Below the pieces are notes generated by a model, which saw nothing but the letters and a program-made list of their open reading frames with translations, ran no database searches and was not told where the DNA came from. Shown here piece by piece: positions 9,161 to 18,934 of a DNA stretch of 64,000 bases. The translations under genes were made by a program, and so were the position numbers. Within the stretch, counting starts at the first letter, position 1; each line of letters begins with the position of its first letter. The stretch spans positions 45,193-109,192 of the forward strand of contig JBCFYV010002334.1 of assembly GCA_039000515.1 (NCBI GenBank), in the 5' to 3' direction. The DNA comes from Timema cristinae. Taxonomy: Eukaryota; Arthropoda; Insecta; Phasmatodea; Timematidae.

Positions 9161-9665
9161 CCTTAAGGTATCAGGAATGTGGAGTCGGAGTCGGGGAGTC
9201 TGAGATGGAAGCAATTTTGGATGGAGCTGGAGTCGGTAAAAATGTACCATTTCAAGCTCTGGATTCAAAATAAAACTTTATAATATGATAATAATATTAT
9301 AATATATTATTTATATCCTTTTAATTTTAATTTATTTTATTCATTACTCTGATATTTGTAATTTGCATTGACAAATTTATTTAAACATAAATTCACATTG
9401 TCAAAGAAGCTTTCCATAAAGTAATTTATATTTGAACATTTTACTGCAGTCAATTTGTTATTACTAACTAATATTCTATATTCATTAGCCATTTCTGAAG
9501 GAGTCGTAAAGTAAAGGAGATGGAGTCGAACAGTAGAAAAATAAAGGAGTCTGAGTCGGAGATAAAAAATAAAGATGTTGGAGTCATCTAGTAGAAAAAT
9601 AAAGGAGTTGGAGTCGGACAATAGAAAAATAGAGAAGCCAGACCCGAAGGGTTGGCATACTTCCT
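9161..9665. repeat. Imperfect GGAGTC-type minisatellite in two parts
   Basis: Variants of ggagtcggagtcgg occur at 9181-9235. At 9500-9640 a unit of about 33 bp, (aaggagt.ggagtcgga.agtagaaaaata), recurs about four times. The 110-codon minus-strand frame at 9337-9669 with repeated LLxDSNxFIF is a by-product of this repeat and is not proposed as a gene. Confidence 0.6.
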
Positions 9666-9715
9666 CCACAGTCCTGTTAAGTATTAAAGAGAATATGTTA
9701 TCAATAAAACTAATA

Positions 9716-9996
9716 GGTGACCTGGTGGTCTAGGGGTAAGGTGTCAGACTTTTATGCTGGCGGCCGGGGTTCAATCCTCGGTCCCGGCAAAGATTTATCT
9801 GATTACCAAACCCTTCCTTCACCTCTGACAAGACATCTTGTGAATGTGAGGAATGCCAGGTCTCCACCGTGGTTCGGATTCCACGTTAAACTGTAGGTCC
9901 TCCATTTCATCTCATAATCACCCTACCATTACACATTAGCGTAAGTGCGTATAACCCGAACGGGTAGTAAGACGTGGTGCTAATAATAATAATAAT
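9716..9996 (+). repeat. SINE-A, full-length copy with target-site duplication
   Basis: The head is tRNA-derived, with an A box TGGTCTAGGGG at 9726-9736 and a B box GGTTCAATCC at 9768-9777; its closest look is a tRNA-Glu type. A roughly 200-bp body follows, ending in agtaagacgtggtgc and a (TAA)n tail. The flanks aaaactaata (9706-9715) and aaacctaata (9997-10006) match at 9 of 10 bases, consistent with LINE-mediated insertion. This is the reference copy for SINE-A in the window. Confidence 0.85.
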
Positions 9997-11539
9997 AAAC
10001 CTAATATACATAATTTTAAATGCTTGAAGGCTTATTGGAAAATATAAAAACACTTTTCGTGAGACTGTATAATTTTCCACAAAACTGGTTTTTAAAAATA
10101 AATTTCCTCAATTATATTTATCGTTCAGTTGGACGAACTATAATCTCCTGAATTGATATAGTTTACACCTCACTAATAACTAAACAATTCAAATGGGCTT
10201 CGAAATGTTACTTAATGGTTCGTCCAATATTTCAATACTTTTGACAAAGTATCACAGAATAATGTTTCGATTTTCTTTGTTAATTGAATCACTAATAGAT
10301 TGTTCTTACGTTCTCTTTGTATTTTTATTTTCATCTCAGAAATACGAGGACAAAGGAACTTTTCTATATATTGTGCTATAAGTTCTGATACTTAACGTAG
10401 GAGAAAATGATTGGAAGAGCAAAGATTTAAAAAAAAGGTTTAATGGCTTACTAAAGAAAGGAAACAAGAGAACGGTCGATTCTTACTGTTACAATCTTTG
10501 CCCGACACTTGTCCCAATTAGAGGGAGGTAGGTAGTTTCATGTTAAGGGGAATCGTGTGCTCTATAAATTGGTCATGAGCCGAATTGAGTTCCAAATGAG
10601 TAAATATGATAAAATAACCCCTCATAAAGCACTGCATTATTGACCATTTGTTCATAAGAGTTTGAGAGTTCAAAGAGTTTAGACCTATATCACTCTACTT
10701 GTATTCATTCATTACACGTCTTCACAAGAGAGTTGTGAGCCTCGAAAACAAAAAAACAAGGTTAGTCGAAAAATGTTTGGGGTGATATTGGAGAGTTAGT
10801 GTCAGTATAACTGAAATGTGTGTTGAAAGACACTCAAACCACAAAACTTTGTGCTCCACCTCTCGATTGCTGACAGGAAAATATATTATCACTACTGACA
10901 TTAAAGAACAACTAAATCTAGTGATTTATTACACTTCAAGTATTAGTGTATGATCATTTGTCGTCAATTATAAACTCACGTGTTTTTTGTTTTTGTTTTT
11001 GTTAAAAGAAAAATCTCACTTGATTTTATTAGAAACATTAGGAAAAAATAGGGTGATATTTTTTCTTGGCATTCTAATATCTTAAAATCCAAGATGGCCA
11101 CTGCAGTACAAAATGGCTCAAATTTTACAGTGTGTTGTATTTTAATATGGTGTGAATATTTATTCACCTACAACATTAAGACAAATCATCAAAAGAAAAC
11201 ACATGTATTGAGCACTGGAATATCATACAGCTATCTTGCTCAATTTGCACAATTTATACTTACAGGAATTTATGAAACTTCTGCCAAAGGAAGAATCTTT
11301 ATTTAAGGGAACTTACACTCTTTTTGGGCAAGCATATTAGCAAAACATAAATAGTGATTTACAAAGCAGATATAATCTTAGTGATGCCATTGCAAAAAAT
11401 TGGACATTTTTAAATCCCTAGACATTTTCCTAAAGATAAAACAATGTGAGACACAGCATACAAGATGCAGCATTTCATTGGAAATTATACGAAACAGTTT
11501 GAGAACATTCTCAAATTTGTTAGAGTCACCATATAACGA
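9997..11539. other. AT-rich non-coding stretch
   Basis: No supported gene. The plus-strand frame at 11094-11306 could be an upstream decayed part of the ORF family at 11540-12605, but I cannot align it confidently. Confidence 0.35.
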
Positions 11540-12293
11540 GACATATTGCGGCATATGAAGAGTGTAAAATCATCTATAAATGACTTATTTGCCCATGATC
11601 ATTTAAACTATGCTTGCCTTCTACCGATATACATTTTGACATTCAAAAAACCGAAAAGGATCATCCGGATATTTGGGCTGGATTCAAAAAGGAAAACTTT
11701 CGTGTCACCAAAGGCTTTGCTGGATTCACATCACTAGATCTAGGCCATGGAATCGAGAAAGAAAACCGTGAACTCAGAATTATTTGAGGAATATTAGGAA
11801 TAACACAGAATAAAAGCCCATTGGACAAGTACTTCCTATTAGCACCTAAATTGGCAAATTTTGATTGAATTTGGATAACTACACTGCAATGGTGACAATG
11901 ATAAGTGAGCACAGCACTATGATATTACAGGAGGAAAGCTCTCCAAATAACCCAAAATCCAGTTAAAATAACTGCAGTGTTTCAAGAAGATGGAAACCCA
12001 TTTGAATAAGCTAATAAAGACGAGGTCCACAACCTAATTACCATAGCAGTTAAGTATGAAGTTTTTGCCAACGATATAATTCAGCGTGATGAGATTGGGC
12101 AATAGATGTTCAAAAGTTTTGTCACAGAACGCCATGTGGGGAATGCCAGGCCTCCACCGTGGTTCGGATTCCACGTTAAACTGTAGGTCCTTCATTTCAT
12201 CTCACACTCACCCTACCATTACACATTAGCGTAAGTGCGTATAACCCGAACGGGTAGTAAGACGTGGTGCTAATAATAATAATAATAATAAAA

Positions 12294-12331
<38 letters not shown>

Positions 12332-12605
12332 CAGAACGCCCAACCGAAGAATAACTTTCTCTTTGAGACAAAATGACTAAAAATAAACTGAAAACATTCA
12401 AAAAGGCCAATGCAATGACAGAAATTAAGTTAAAAACGAGGGGTCGAAATAAAAAAAAGAGTGAGGACTATTGCAACGGTTTATCCTTATGTACAGAAGT
12501 CATCTAGAATTCGACCTGAAAGAGTGCATTGAAGCTTATGAGCTTGGCGTACCACCACGATCCCTATTTGCTTCAGATTGGTCCCTCCTAGCTTAACTCT
12601 TTGAT
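11540..12605 (+). pseudogene. Decayed copy 2 of the uncharacterised repeated ORF family, split by a SINE
   Basis: Coherent protein pieces appear in order across three frames: DLFAHDHLNYACLLPIYI (about 11598-11640), DHPDIWAGFKKENFRVTKGF (about 11660), SPLDKYFLLAPKLANFD (about 11815-11865), then MFKSFVTER (near 12105-12131). After the SINE come PTEE, NKLKTFKKANAMTEIKLK (about 12380) and FDLKECIEAYELGVPPRSLF (about 12510-12570). I recall this set (DHxNYAR..P.YL, HP.....F..G.F, then ..DL...L.YEL..VP.SLF) from long uncharacterised invertebrate proteins of unknown role. The copy is dead: at least two frameshifts, several stops and a SINE insertion. Confidence 0.5.
12134..12329 (+). repeat. SINE-A, 5'-truncated, inserted in the decayed ORF
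   Basis: The copy begins inside the SINE-A body (atgtggggaatgccagg) and ends with a long (TAA)n tail. It is bounded by a perfect 11-bp duplication cacagaacgcc at 12123-12133 and 12330-12340. The duplicated bases encode TER in the host ORF, and removing the SINE restores the reading FVTERPTEE, so the SINE landed in coding sequence. Confidence 0.85.
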
Positions 12606-13670
12606 AACTATTTTGTATTTCACTGTATGTAGTTATACATTTTCATACGTTTTTACACAGATACTTGGTAATTAGAAGGTAATATATGATTGTAACTTCT
12701 TGCATAGTAAAACCTTTGATAATACCTTTATGCTTAATTTAATGATTCCATTAGTTTTCTTGTGCCAGAAAACGTATATTTAGCAACTATTATAACTTAT
12801 TTCAAAATCAGGTGAGTTTTTGCTTTTATCAAAACAAATATACGAAACTACAAATGAGCTCCCATCGCTCTGTAGGAGCTTTTCAAAATACAAAAACGTG
12901 CTGACTGACAATAGACGTTCATTTTAAATCGGGAATTTGCGCATGTTCACAGTCATCTACCACAATGCAGAATGAAGTAAGAATTTAAAATTTGTATTCA
13001 AATAGAAACATATCTTCTCCAGAACTTCACATTTGATAAATCACATGGCTAAATAACATTATTACTTTGTTTATTTCAAAATTGTTGCTCCTCGAATTAC
13101 GAAACGTGCTAATAAACCAGCAGACATGGCTTTAGTTTGTGAAGAGTTTTACATGTTGGGAAGGAAAAAGACAGAGTTAAAATATGTGTGCCAAGTTATT
13201 ATTGTTTCGATATCAATAATTTTAATATATTATTTTTAGATAAAAAATTAATTAAATTTCACAAGATATTTTCAGTATGTATGTTATATTTTAGGTGTAT
13301 AATGTAAATACTAACTCTTGTAATATGGAATTTCGTTCACATTGTTTAGGTGATTTTTTTCAGATTTAAAGTCATTATTTAGAGTTTTCAACGCCATTTT
13401 ATTGGTCATTTTTTGGCAAATTTAAGTTCATTTAAAACTGGATCCTGGTTATCACTATATGAATAATACATGTATTATCTCTGATATAAGAAATACGGTA
13501 CGTTCTTGATACCAAATATCCTGTATCCATATGCTCCAAGTTGTTAGTCATATTCAAGATGATATAATTCAAAGGGAAGTTTAAGCCATCCCTTATTTTA
13601 TTGGAGAGTATTATTTGGGCTGCATACTCTAGTACTTGTTTGGACCGAAACTTCTTACTTTTATTTTATC
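12606..13670. other. AT-rich non-coding stretch
   Basis: No gene or named repeat is recognised. Confidence 0.4.
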
Positions 13671-13930
13671 ACCGTGTCTTACTACCTGTCCAGGTTATAT
13701 ACCTATTATTATTATTATTATATTATTATTATTATTATATGAGCTAGGGATGAGGAAGGTTTAATTTAGAGGAAGTGTACCAACATTTGCGTAGAGGTAG
13801 TGTACAACGACCTTAACAAACCCTATTAGTACACCCGACCGAGAGTCAAACTCCGATCTCACTGTCATCGCCCCAGAAGTCTAGTCTAACACTAGAGTGA
13901 CGCCTAAGACCATGCAGTTCCCGAAGCAGG
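13671..13930 (-). repeat. SINE-B copy
   Basis: Reading the plus strand, the tail comes first (accgtgtcttactacc), then (TTA)n-type simple sequence, the body (gaggaagtgtaccaacattt), a degenerate B box on the minus strand (GTTTGACTC) and the head near 13900-13930. The tail matches that of SINE-A, while head and body match SINE-B at 37191. Confidence 0.6.
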
Positions 13931-13950
13931 TTTCTTCATATCAAAATTTC

Positions 13951-14168
13951 CCGGCACAGATTTATCTGATTTCCAAACCCTTCCGTCACCACTGACAAGA
14001 CATCTTGTGAATGTGGGGAATGCCAGGCCTCCACTGTGGTTCGGATTCCACGTTAAACTGTAGGTCCTTCATTTCATCTCACAATCACCCTACCATTACA
14101 TATTAGCGTAAGTGCGTATAACCCGAACGGGTAGTAAGACGTGGTGCTAATAATAAAATAATAATAAA
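13951..14168 (+). repeat. SINE-A, 5'-truncated
   Basis: Sequence from ggcacagatttatctg to the tail agtaagacgtggtgc plus (TAA)n closely matches 9716-9996. The tRNA head is missing. It lies back to back with the SINE-B at 13671-13930. No convincing target duplication is visible. Confidence 0.75.
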
Positions 14169-14612
14169 TTATAGAAAGGCTGGACATTAATAAATTTACT
14201 ATTAGTTATCTTACGAAAGTAATATAAACTAATGTTTTAAGAACACAAGGTTTTGTGCTCCTGCCTAGAATCCAACCTCGTCTTCCCATATTTTGTTGAG
14301 GTTGGGAAACTACACTGAACAACTCCCATACTGCCACGAACTTACAACTGGTTGACGTGGATCTTATAGCATTTGTTTCAAACTCATGAGCTCCTGCTCT
14401 TTCAAATTTACCTTAGATTTACTATAAGATCTTGTACAACTTATAAATAGAATATAGACTACAGTTTCAACATTTTATTTAAAACAGTATCGGACTAAAT
14501 GTCAATATCGTCTGTTTGTGATTTCCGGTGACGTGGAGGTAGGGGTTCGGATCCTAAAACTTATTGTGGTTTCCCCTGAATGACTCTCCACTATCCCTCA
14601 ACCTAAATGTGT
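14169..14612. other. Non-coding stretch
   Basis: No gene or recognised repeat between the SINE and the MITE. Confidence 0.35.
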
Positions 14613-14856
14613 GTAGAGTAGCCCCATGGCTTCTTTGGTGCTGACTGACGACAGTTCACAGCTGACAGCTGACGGTTTTGAAAAGTTACCAGTCCAAATT
14701 ATGTATCCCTACGCCGAACCATATGATCTGCAAAAACATGTGTTTAGCAGCTGTCACTTCTGACAGTCAAAATTTAGGTATATACCTAAATGTTTACTGT
14801 CAGAAGTCAGCTGTGAGCTGTCAGTCAGCACCAAAGAAGCCGTGGGCGTACTCTAC
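14613..14856. mobile_element. Palindromic MITE-like element
   Basis: The ends form a long inverted repeat. Left gtagagta then ggcttctttggtgctgac pairs with right gtcagcaccaaagaagcc then tactctac, and the match continues inward through cacagctgac. The middle holds an 18-bp perfect palindrome, tttaggtatatacctaaa (14773-14790), embedded in a second hairpin (ctgacagt ... actgtcag). No coding capacity. The class is unassigned because no clean target duplication is visible. Confidence 0.65.
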
Positions 14857-15140
14857 GTATCATTAATATTATACCTTACTCTCCTTACATCATCAGCATA
14901 ATTAATTGTGAATACCCCGGGTGGATAGCAAGATGCGTTTCACATACACAAAAAAGTTAGTTTTGGGGAGGTGAGGGGGTGCATTTAACTCACACTTTTT
15001 GAAGTGATTAGCTCAACTCTTGAAAATACATAGCTCCCAGTCCTCCTCTGGCTGTTGATTCATTACCGAAGAGGGATAAGGCTTAATGTGACAAATTATC
15101 AATGTTTCGGTCATTCCAGGAGTCGGACCCAGGACCCTTA

Positions 15141-15210
15141 ATTTAATAGGTACATGCACAATCAACAGATATATGTTCTAGGATTATATATACTGTTTAA
15201 TAGGTACATA
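15141..15210 (+). repeat. Isolated 52-bp satellite fragment
   Basis: About 1.3 units of the satellite at 18935-21810 (taataggtac..., caacagatatatgttctagg, attatatata ctgtttaatagg) stand alone here, about 340 bp left of the pogo transposon. The array proper begins directly to the right of that transposon. Confidence 0.7.
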
Positions 15211-15233
15211 CATGCTTTACTACTCCAACTACT

Positions 15234-15281
15234 GCTGAACTGCTGAACTGCTGAACTGCTGAACTGCTGAACTGCTGAACT
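15234..15281 (+). repeat. 8-bp microsatellite (gctgaact)6
   Basis: Six exact head-to-tail copies of gctgaact. The Ser/Gln-rich minus-strand frame across it is a by-product. Confidence 0.9.
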
Positions 15282-17784
15282 ACTCCAACAAGTCGGGAAG
15301 AAGGTGAGGCTGCCATTTTGATTTAGTTTGTAAGGAGGTTTCACAGTGAATGGTTGTAGTTGACGTTTTTGCAAGTGTTTTTGTAACTTTTGATGACTTT
15401 CCATTCATGGTAAGCCAATTACTGCTACGTATAATACCTTAAAAGCTATGTACTCTTAAAGCACTTGTAATTAACTGTTGTTTGATGACATTGTTTGGCT
15501 AAACTGATCGTGTTTAGACTCTGGTAATAATTGCTAACCTAATATATGACCGTGGGGGGGAACGGGATGGTATCTCATTCCGCCCCATCATATTTTCGTT
15601 ATGATTAGGCTTTAAACAATATATTTTTACGATTCCAGATGGTGATAAATTACGAAAAAAAAAACTAATAGACAATAATAGGAAGTAGATTCGATGGAAT
15701 TAGCAACGCAGGCTGTTATTTCACATGAAATGGTATTTTTATAGGTGTCTCAGCAGCTTAACGTACCGAAATCTTCTTTGGAAAGAAACCTAAAAAAGAA
15801 AAAGAAGGATGCTTATTACAAAATAGATAAGTTGGAATCAAAATTTAGTGAGGTTTTTACTCCTGAACAAGAGGATGAATTGGTAGCGTACTTACAATCT
15901 ATGGAGAGTAAGCTTTTTGGCCTTACGATGAAAGATTTGAGATCATTAGCTGAGCTAAATGGCCTATGCGACAGATTTAACAGCAACACCAGTATGGGAG
16001 GTCAGAAAGAGGTTAAGAGATTTCTGGCAAGGCATTCTACATTGAGCCTTCGAACCCAAGAAAATACATCGGGTGCAAAAGCCATGGGATTTAACAAAGT
16101 AGTCGTTTCAAAGTTTTTCCTTTGCTTACTCTTAATAGTGATAGGTACAAAATCACAGGTGAAAATATATTTAACTGCGATTAGAGTGGAATCTCAGTAA
16201 ATCCTAAAACCAATCCAAAATCATACCCCTTTAGGGAAAGTGACAGGTAAGGGCACTAACTTCTGCAGAACGGGGTGAAACGGTGACTGCAGCTGTGTCC
16301 ATGTCTGCAGCAGGGTCATTTATGCTCCCATGTTTATCTTTCCAAGACAGAAAAAGGAACAAGAATATGAGCTTGGTTTACACCCAGGAGTTTGGTCTGA
16401 GACTCACTCATCAGGCTGGATGAGCACAGAGTTGTTTACTGTGTGGTTTGAACAATTTATAGACTTTTCTAAAGCAACGAAAGAGTCTCCTGTTCTCCTT
16501 GTTCTAGACGGTCACTCAACCCACACAAAAACCTCCAACTGATCGACATGGCAATGGAGCATGGAGTGGTGTGGCTTTGTTTGCCACTCTACACCTCCCA
16601 TAGGCTCCAGCCCCTGACGTAACATTTTTTAAACCTCTAAGCCTTTACTATGTGGATGAAGTTATAAAATGGCTTATGTGCAATCCAACAAAGGTTGTTA
16701 CCTTATTCCAAATGTCTTCTATCTTTGGGCCGAATTTATACACGCTGCTACAATGACAAATGCAATTAACGGTTTTAAGAAAGCAGAAATTCGGCCACCT
16801 GATCCTAATTTGTTTTTGGATGCAGACTACCTTCCTGCAACTACCATGGACATACAGTTAGATGGCAGTGAATGCCCTACAAGTCCCTGAAGACAGCTCC
16901 ATAAAACATCTTACATCTAGCCCTGGTGATTGCCCGCCAACTGTGACTGAACCTCCTACCATGAAAACAAAGACAAATGAAGATTTGAATAAAGAATCCC
17001 AACCCGGGTGCTCCTCTTGGGTATCAAATGCACCTTCTTCTACGTCTAAACCCTCAGCATTTCAATCGGCGTCACCTGAGATTTTAGTATCAATTTCGGT
17101 GATTAATAAAAATGTTAAGAGGACTAATAGAAACAAGGGAAAAACCGCTGTTTTGGCCAGATTTACCTATAAATAAAAACTTGAAATCACTATTAAAAAT
17201 AATGAAGAGAGGGAAAAAGAAAAATAACAAAGAGCGAAAGTAAAAAGAAGAAAAGAAAATGGCCAAAAAATAAACAATTAGGAAAAAATTATTTGACACC
17301 AAAACTAATAAAAATTGTACGGAAAAGAATTGTCAAGAAAGCTCCGAAAAAAATGAAAAAGGGAAAAAGAACATTACAGAGGATAGTGATACTGATGAAC
17401 ATTAAGAATATGCTGCATGTCTTTATTCTACGTCAAATGAAGGATTAGTGTCGTGCGAGAGTTGTCTAAAGTGGGCCTACAACACTTGTAGTGGTATTTA
17501 CAGTGAAGATGATGAAGCAGTCTTAGGCCCAATTTTACAATGTCATGTTAATCTATTCGTTAGGGCTTAACATGAGGTTAAGCGATAACGACCACTACTT
17601 TAGATTTTACAATGTTTGGTTAGCGCTAATATTCACGTAAATGTGCTCGTAAAGTTAACGCGAGGTCTACCTTCCGGTTAGCAAATATAACGTCCACATT
17701 AACAACGTTAAACACTCCGCCATATTGTTTTCAAGGCGATTGTTGATATTACTATAGTGAGGTTACTTTTATTTATATTATGAA

Positions 17785-17940
17785 ATGGCTGATTTATTGT
17801 ATGATTATGACGACTTTGAAGATGAGTTACACCTTCTAAGGAACCCAAGGCTTCGAAGACCGAAGATATACTTAGAACGAAAGAATTTCCTGGAATTTTA
17901 TAACGATGAAGATTTTTTTTTACGTTTTCGTCAAAACAAA
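17785..17940 (+). pseudogene. HARBI1-like transposase, N-terminal stub
   Basis: The frame starts MADLLYDYDDFEDELHLL and continues PRLRRPKIYLERKNFLEFY then DEDFFLRFRQNKNA. This is the usual acidic leader plus RxxRIYxxRxNxxxxYxDxxFxxRFRxxK pattern of HARBI1-family nucleases. The match stops near 17940, and the remaining residues to 17979 are antisense to the Myb-like gene. The whole DDE nuclease domain is deleted. Confidence 0.7.
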
Positions 17941-17944
17941 AATG

Positions 17945-18289
17945 CATGTCTTCTATCTTGTCCAGAACCGGGTCTTTAATAAAATTTGGCACACCACCCC
18001 CGGTTTTGAAAATCTCGTGTTTGTTGTGGGCCGACACTTTCCTCGTCTTCCTTTTTAAATTATCAAATTTAAATTTTAGGTTTGAAATTGATCTGGGAAT
18101 TGATCCACTTACTGCATTAAATTCACTACAGAGTTTTTGCCAAGCTTCATTGTTTTGTCTCCATGTTACAGCATCAGTTTGTTTATTTTCAATCCTTTGT
18201 TTGTATTTACCTATTAATTCAATCGGCAACATTTCCTCTTCCTTGCTAAAATTTACACTTCGTTCGCGTTTATGATTCGCAACAGTCAT
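17945..18289 (-). pseudogene. Harbinger Myb/SANT-like DNA-binding protein, C-terminally truncated
   Basis: In Harbinger elements this partner brings the transposase to DNA. I prefer the Met at 18289 (MTVANHKRERSVNFSKEEEM) because the helical SANT-like domain starts there: EEEMLPIELIGKYKQRIE, TWRQNNEAWQKLCSEFNAV, SISNLKFKFDNLKRKTRK. The conserved Trp pair is present. The family match ends near FIKDPVLDKIEDM; downstream residues to 17708 are antisense to the transposase stub, so the natural C terminus is gone. The 238-codon open frame (18424-17708) is therefore only partly real. Confidence 0.65.
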
Positions 18290-18934
18290 TTTAGCAGGAA
18301 AATAAATACTATAAAATATAGCAGATAACCTCAACAAATTTAATGAATTGAACTCGTTTTGATTGATTTTTTCATAACAGTTCCATAGACGTTGTAATGA
18401 CTTGGTTATATTCTCTATGGTCAAGTTAGGCCAATCAAAAGCTTTGACACAAATCTAGCGCTCCGAGAAAGTTAACGCTAAGAACTAATGGAAGGCACCT
18501 ATCCGTAATTTGACGCGCACATAAAAATATTATTGTAAAACGCAACGCTAAGTTTAACCAACGGTTATACTTTACAAACAGTTAAGTTACGAGGACTTTA
18601 ACGTGACATTGTAAGATTGGGCCTTAGTATGTAAACATTGTAAATGATTTCTAGTTTTTAAAATTAATTTATCCTACTTTGTGTATTCATTTTTTCGTTC
18701 AAACTTATTAATATTCCGTTCTGCCACATAAATGGGGCAGAACGGGGGCTGTGCCATAAAATTTGGAGGAATTTAAATAAAAAAACTTATATTGTTTTGC
18801 ATTTTCTTTATTATATGTTGTCATATACATAATAAAATTTTAATTGATACCAGAACTGAGTCTTAACTCGCCCTAAATGATAATGTATAATTAATTTTTA
18901 AGATGTACCCCGTTCCACCACGAGTTCCCCTAGT

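Larger units (their letters stand above)
17526..18623. mobile_element. PIF/Harbinger element, internally deleted, nested in the pogo transposase
   Basis: Terminal inverted repeats start ggcccaattttacaatgtca at left and ggcccaatcttacaatgtca read inward at right, and similarity continues more weakly for some 20 bases. The target duplication is TTA at 17523-17525 and 18624-18626, the 3-bp size and TNA form typical of PIF/Harbinger. It holds the start of a HARBI1-like transposase (plus) and a Myb/SANT-like protein (minus), facing each other. At 1098 bp it is much shorter than autonomous members. Confidence 0.85.
15694..18647 (+). pseudogene. Pogo-type transposase with C-terminal PHD-like finger, broken
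   Basis: A cut-and-paste transposase of the Jerky/Tigger/pogo kind. From the ATG at 15694 a psq-like HTH (VSQQLNVPKSSLERNL) is followed by the second DNA-binding helix region (SLAELNGLCDRFN to FLARHSTLSLRTQENTSGAK, GFNKVVVSKFF). The DDE/D core is scattered over frames: FNCD-stop-SGI (family DETG) near 16170; LVLDGHSTHTK near 16505; and LPLYTSHRLQP with DVTFFKPLS near 16590-16640, so all three acidic positions remain visible. ATMTNAINGFKKAEIRPPDP closes the core. A basic, Ser/Thr-rich linker leads to a PHD-like finger (SCESCLKWAYNTCSG, 17455-17495). That finger is split by Harbinger and finished by VCKHCK and a stop at 18627-18647. Several stops and frameshifts make it inactive. Confidence 0.75.
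15550..18930 (+). mobile_element. Pogo-type (Tc1/mariner) transposon with PHD-bearing transposase, interrupted by Harbinger
   Basis: Imperfect terminal inverted repeats frame the element: cgtggggggg and aacgggatggtatct at left (15551-15575) against cgtggtgg, aacggggtacatct read inward from the right (18922-18901). A second inner pair, ttccgccccat at left and ttctgccccat inverted at right (about 18735), supports the boundaries. The exact ends and TA duplications are eroded. It contains one transposase gene in the plus sense and a nested Harbinger element at 17526-18623. Confidence 0.7.

Noticed and set aside
9716..9790. Possible functional tRNA gene (Glu/Lys-like)
   Set aside because: It has A and B boxes but is followed by a SINE body, a (TAA)n tail and flanking duplications. 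Anticodon-arm pairing is poor. It is the head of a SINE.
15162..15404. Ser/Gln-rich 80-codon minus-strand ORF
   Set aside because: The SSAVQQF repeats are translations of the (gctgaact)6 microsatellite.
17708..18424. 238-codon ORF taken as one intact Myb-like protein
   Set aside because: Only about 18289-17945 matches a Harbinger Myb/SANT-like domain. The C-terminal third is antisense to the transposase stub after an internal deletion, and the N-terminal 45 residues do not belong to the domain.
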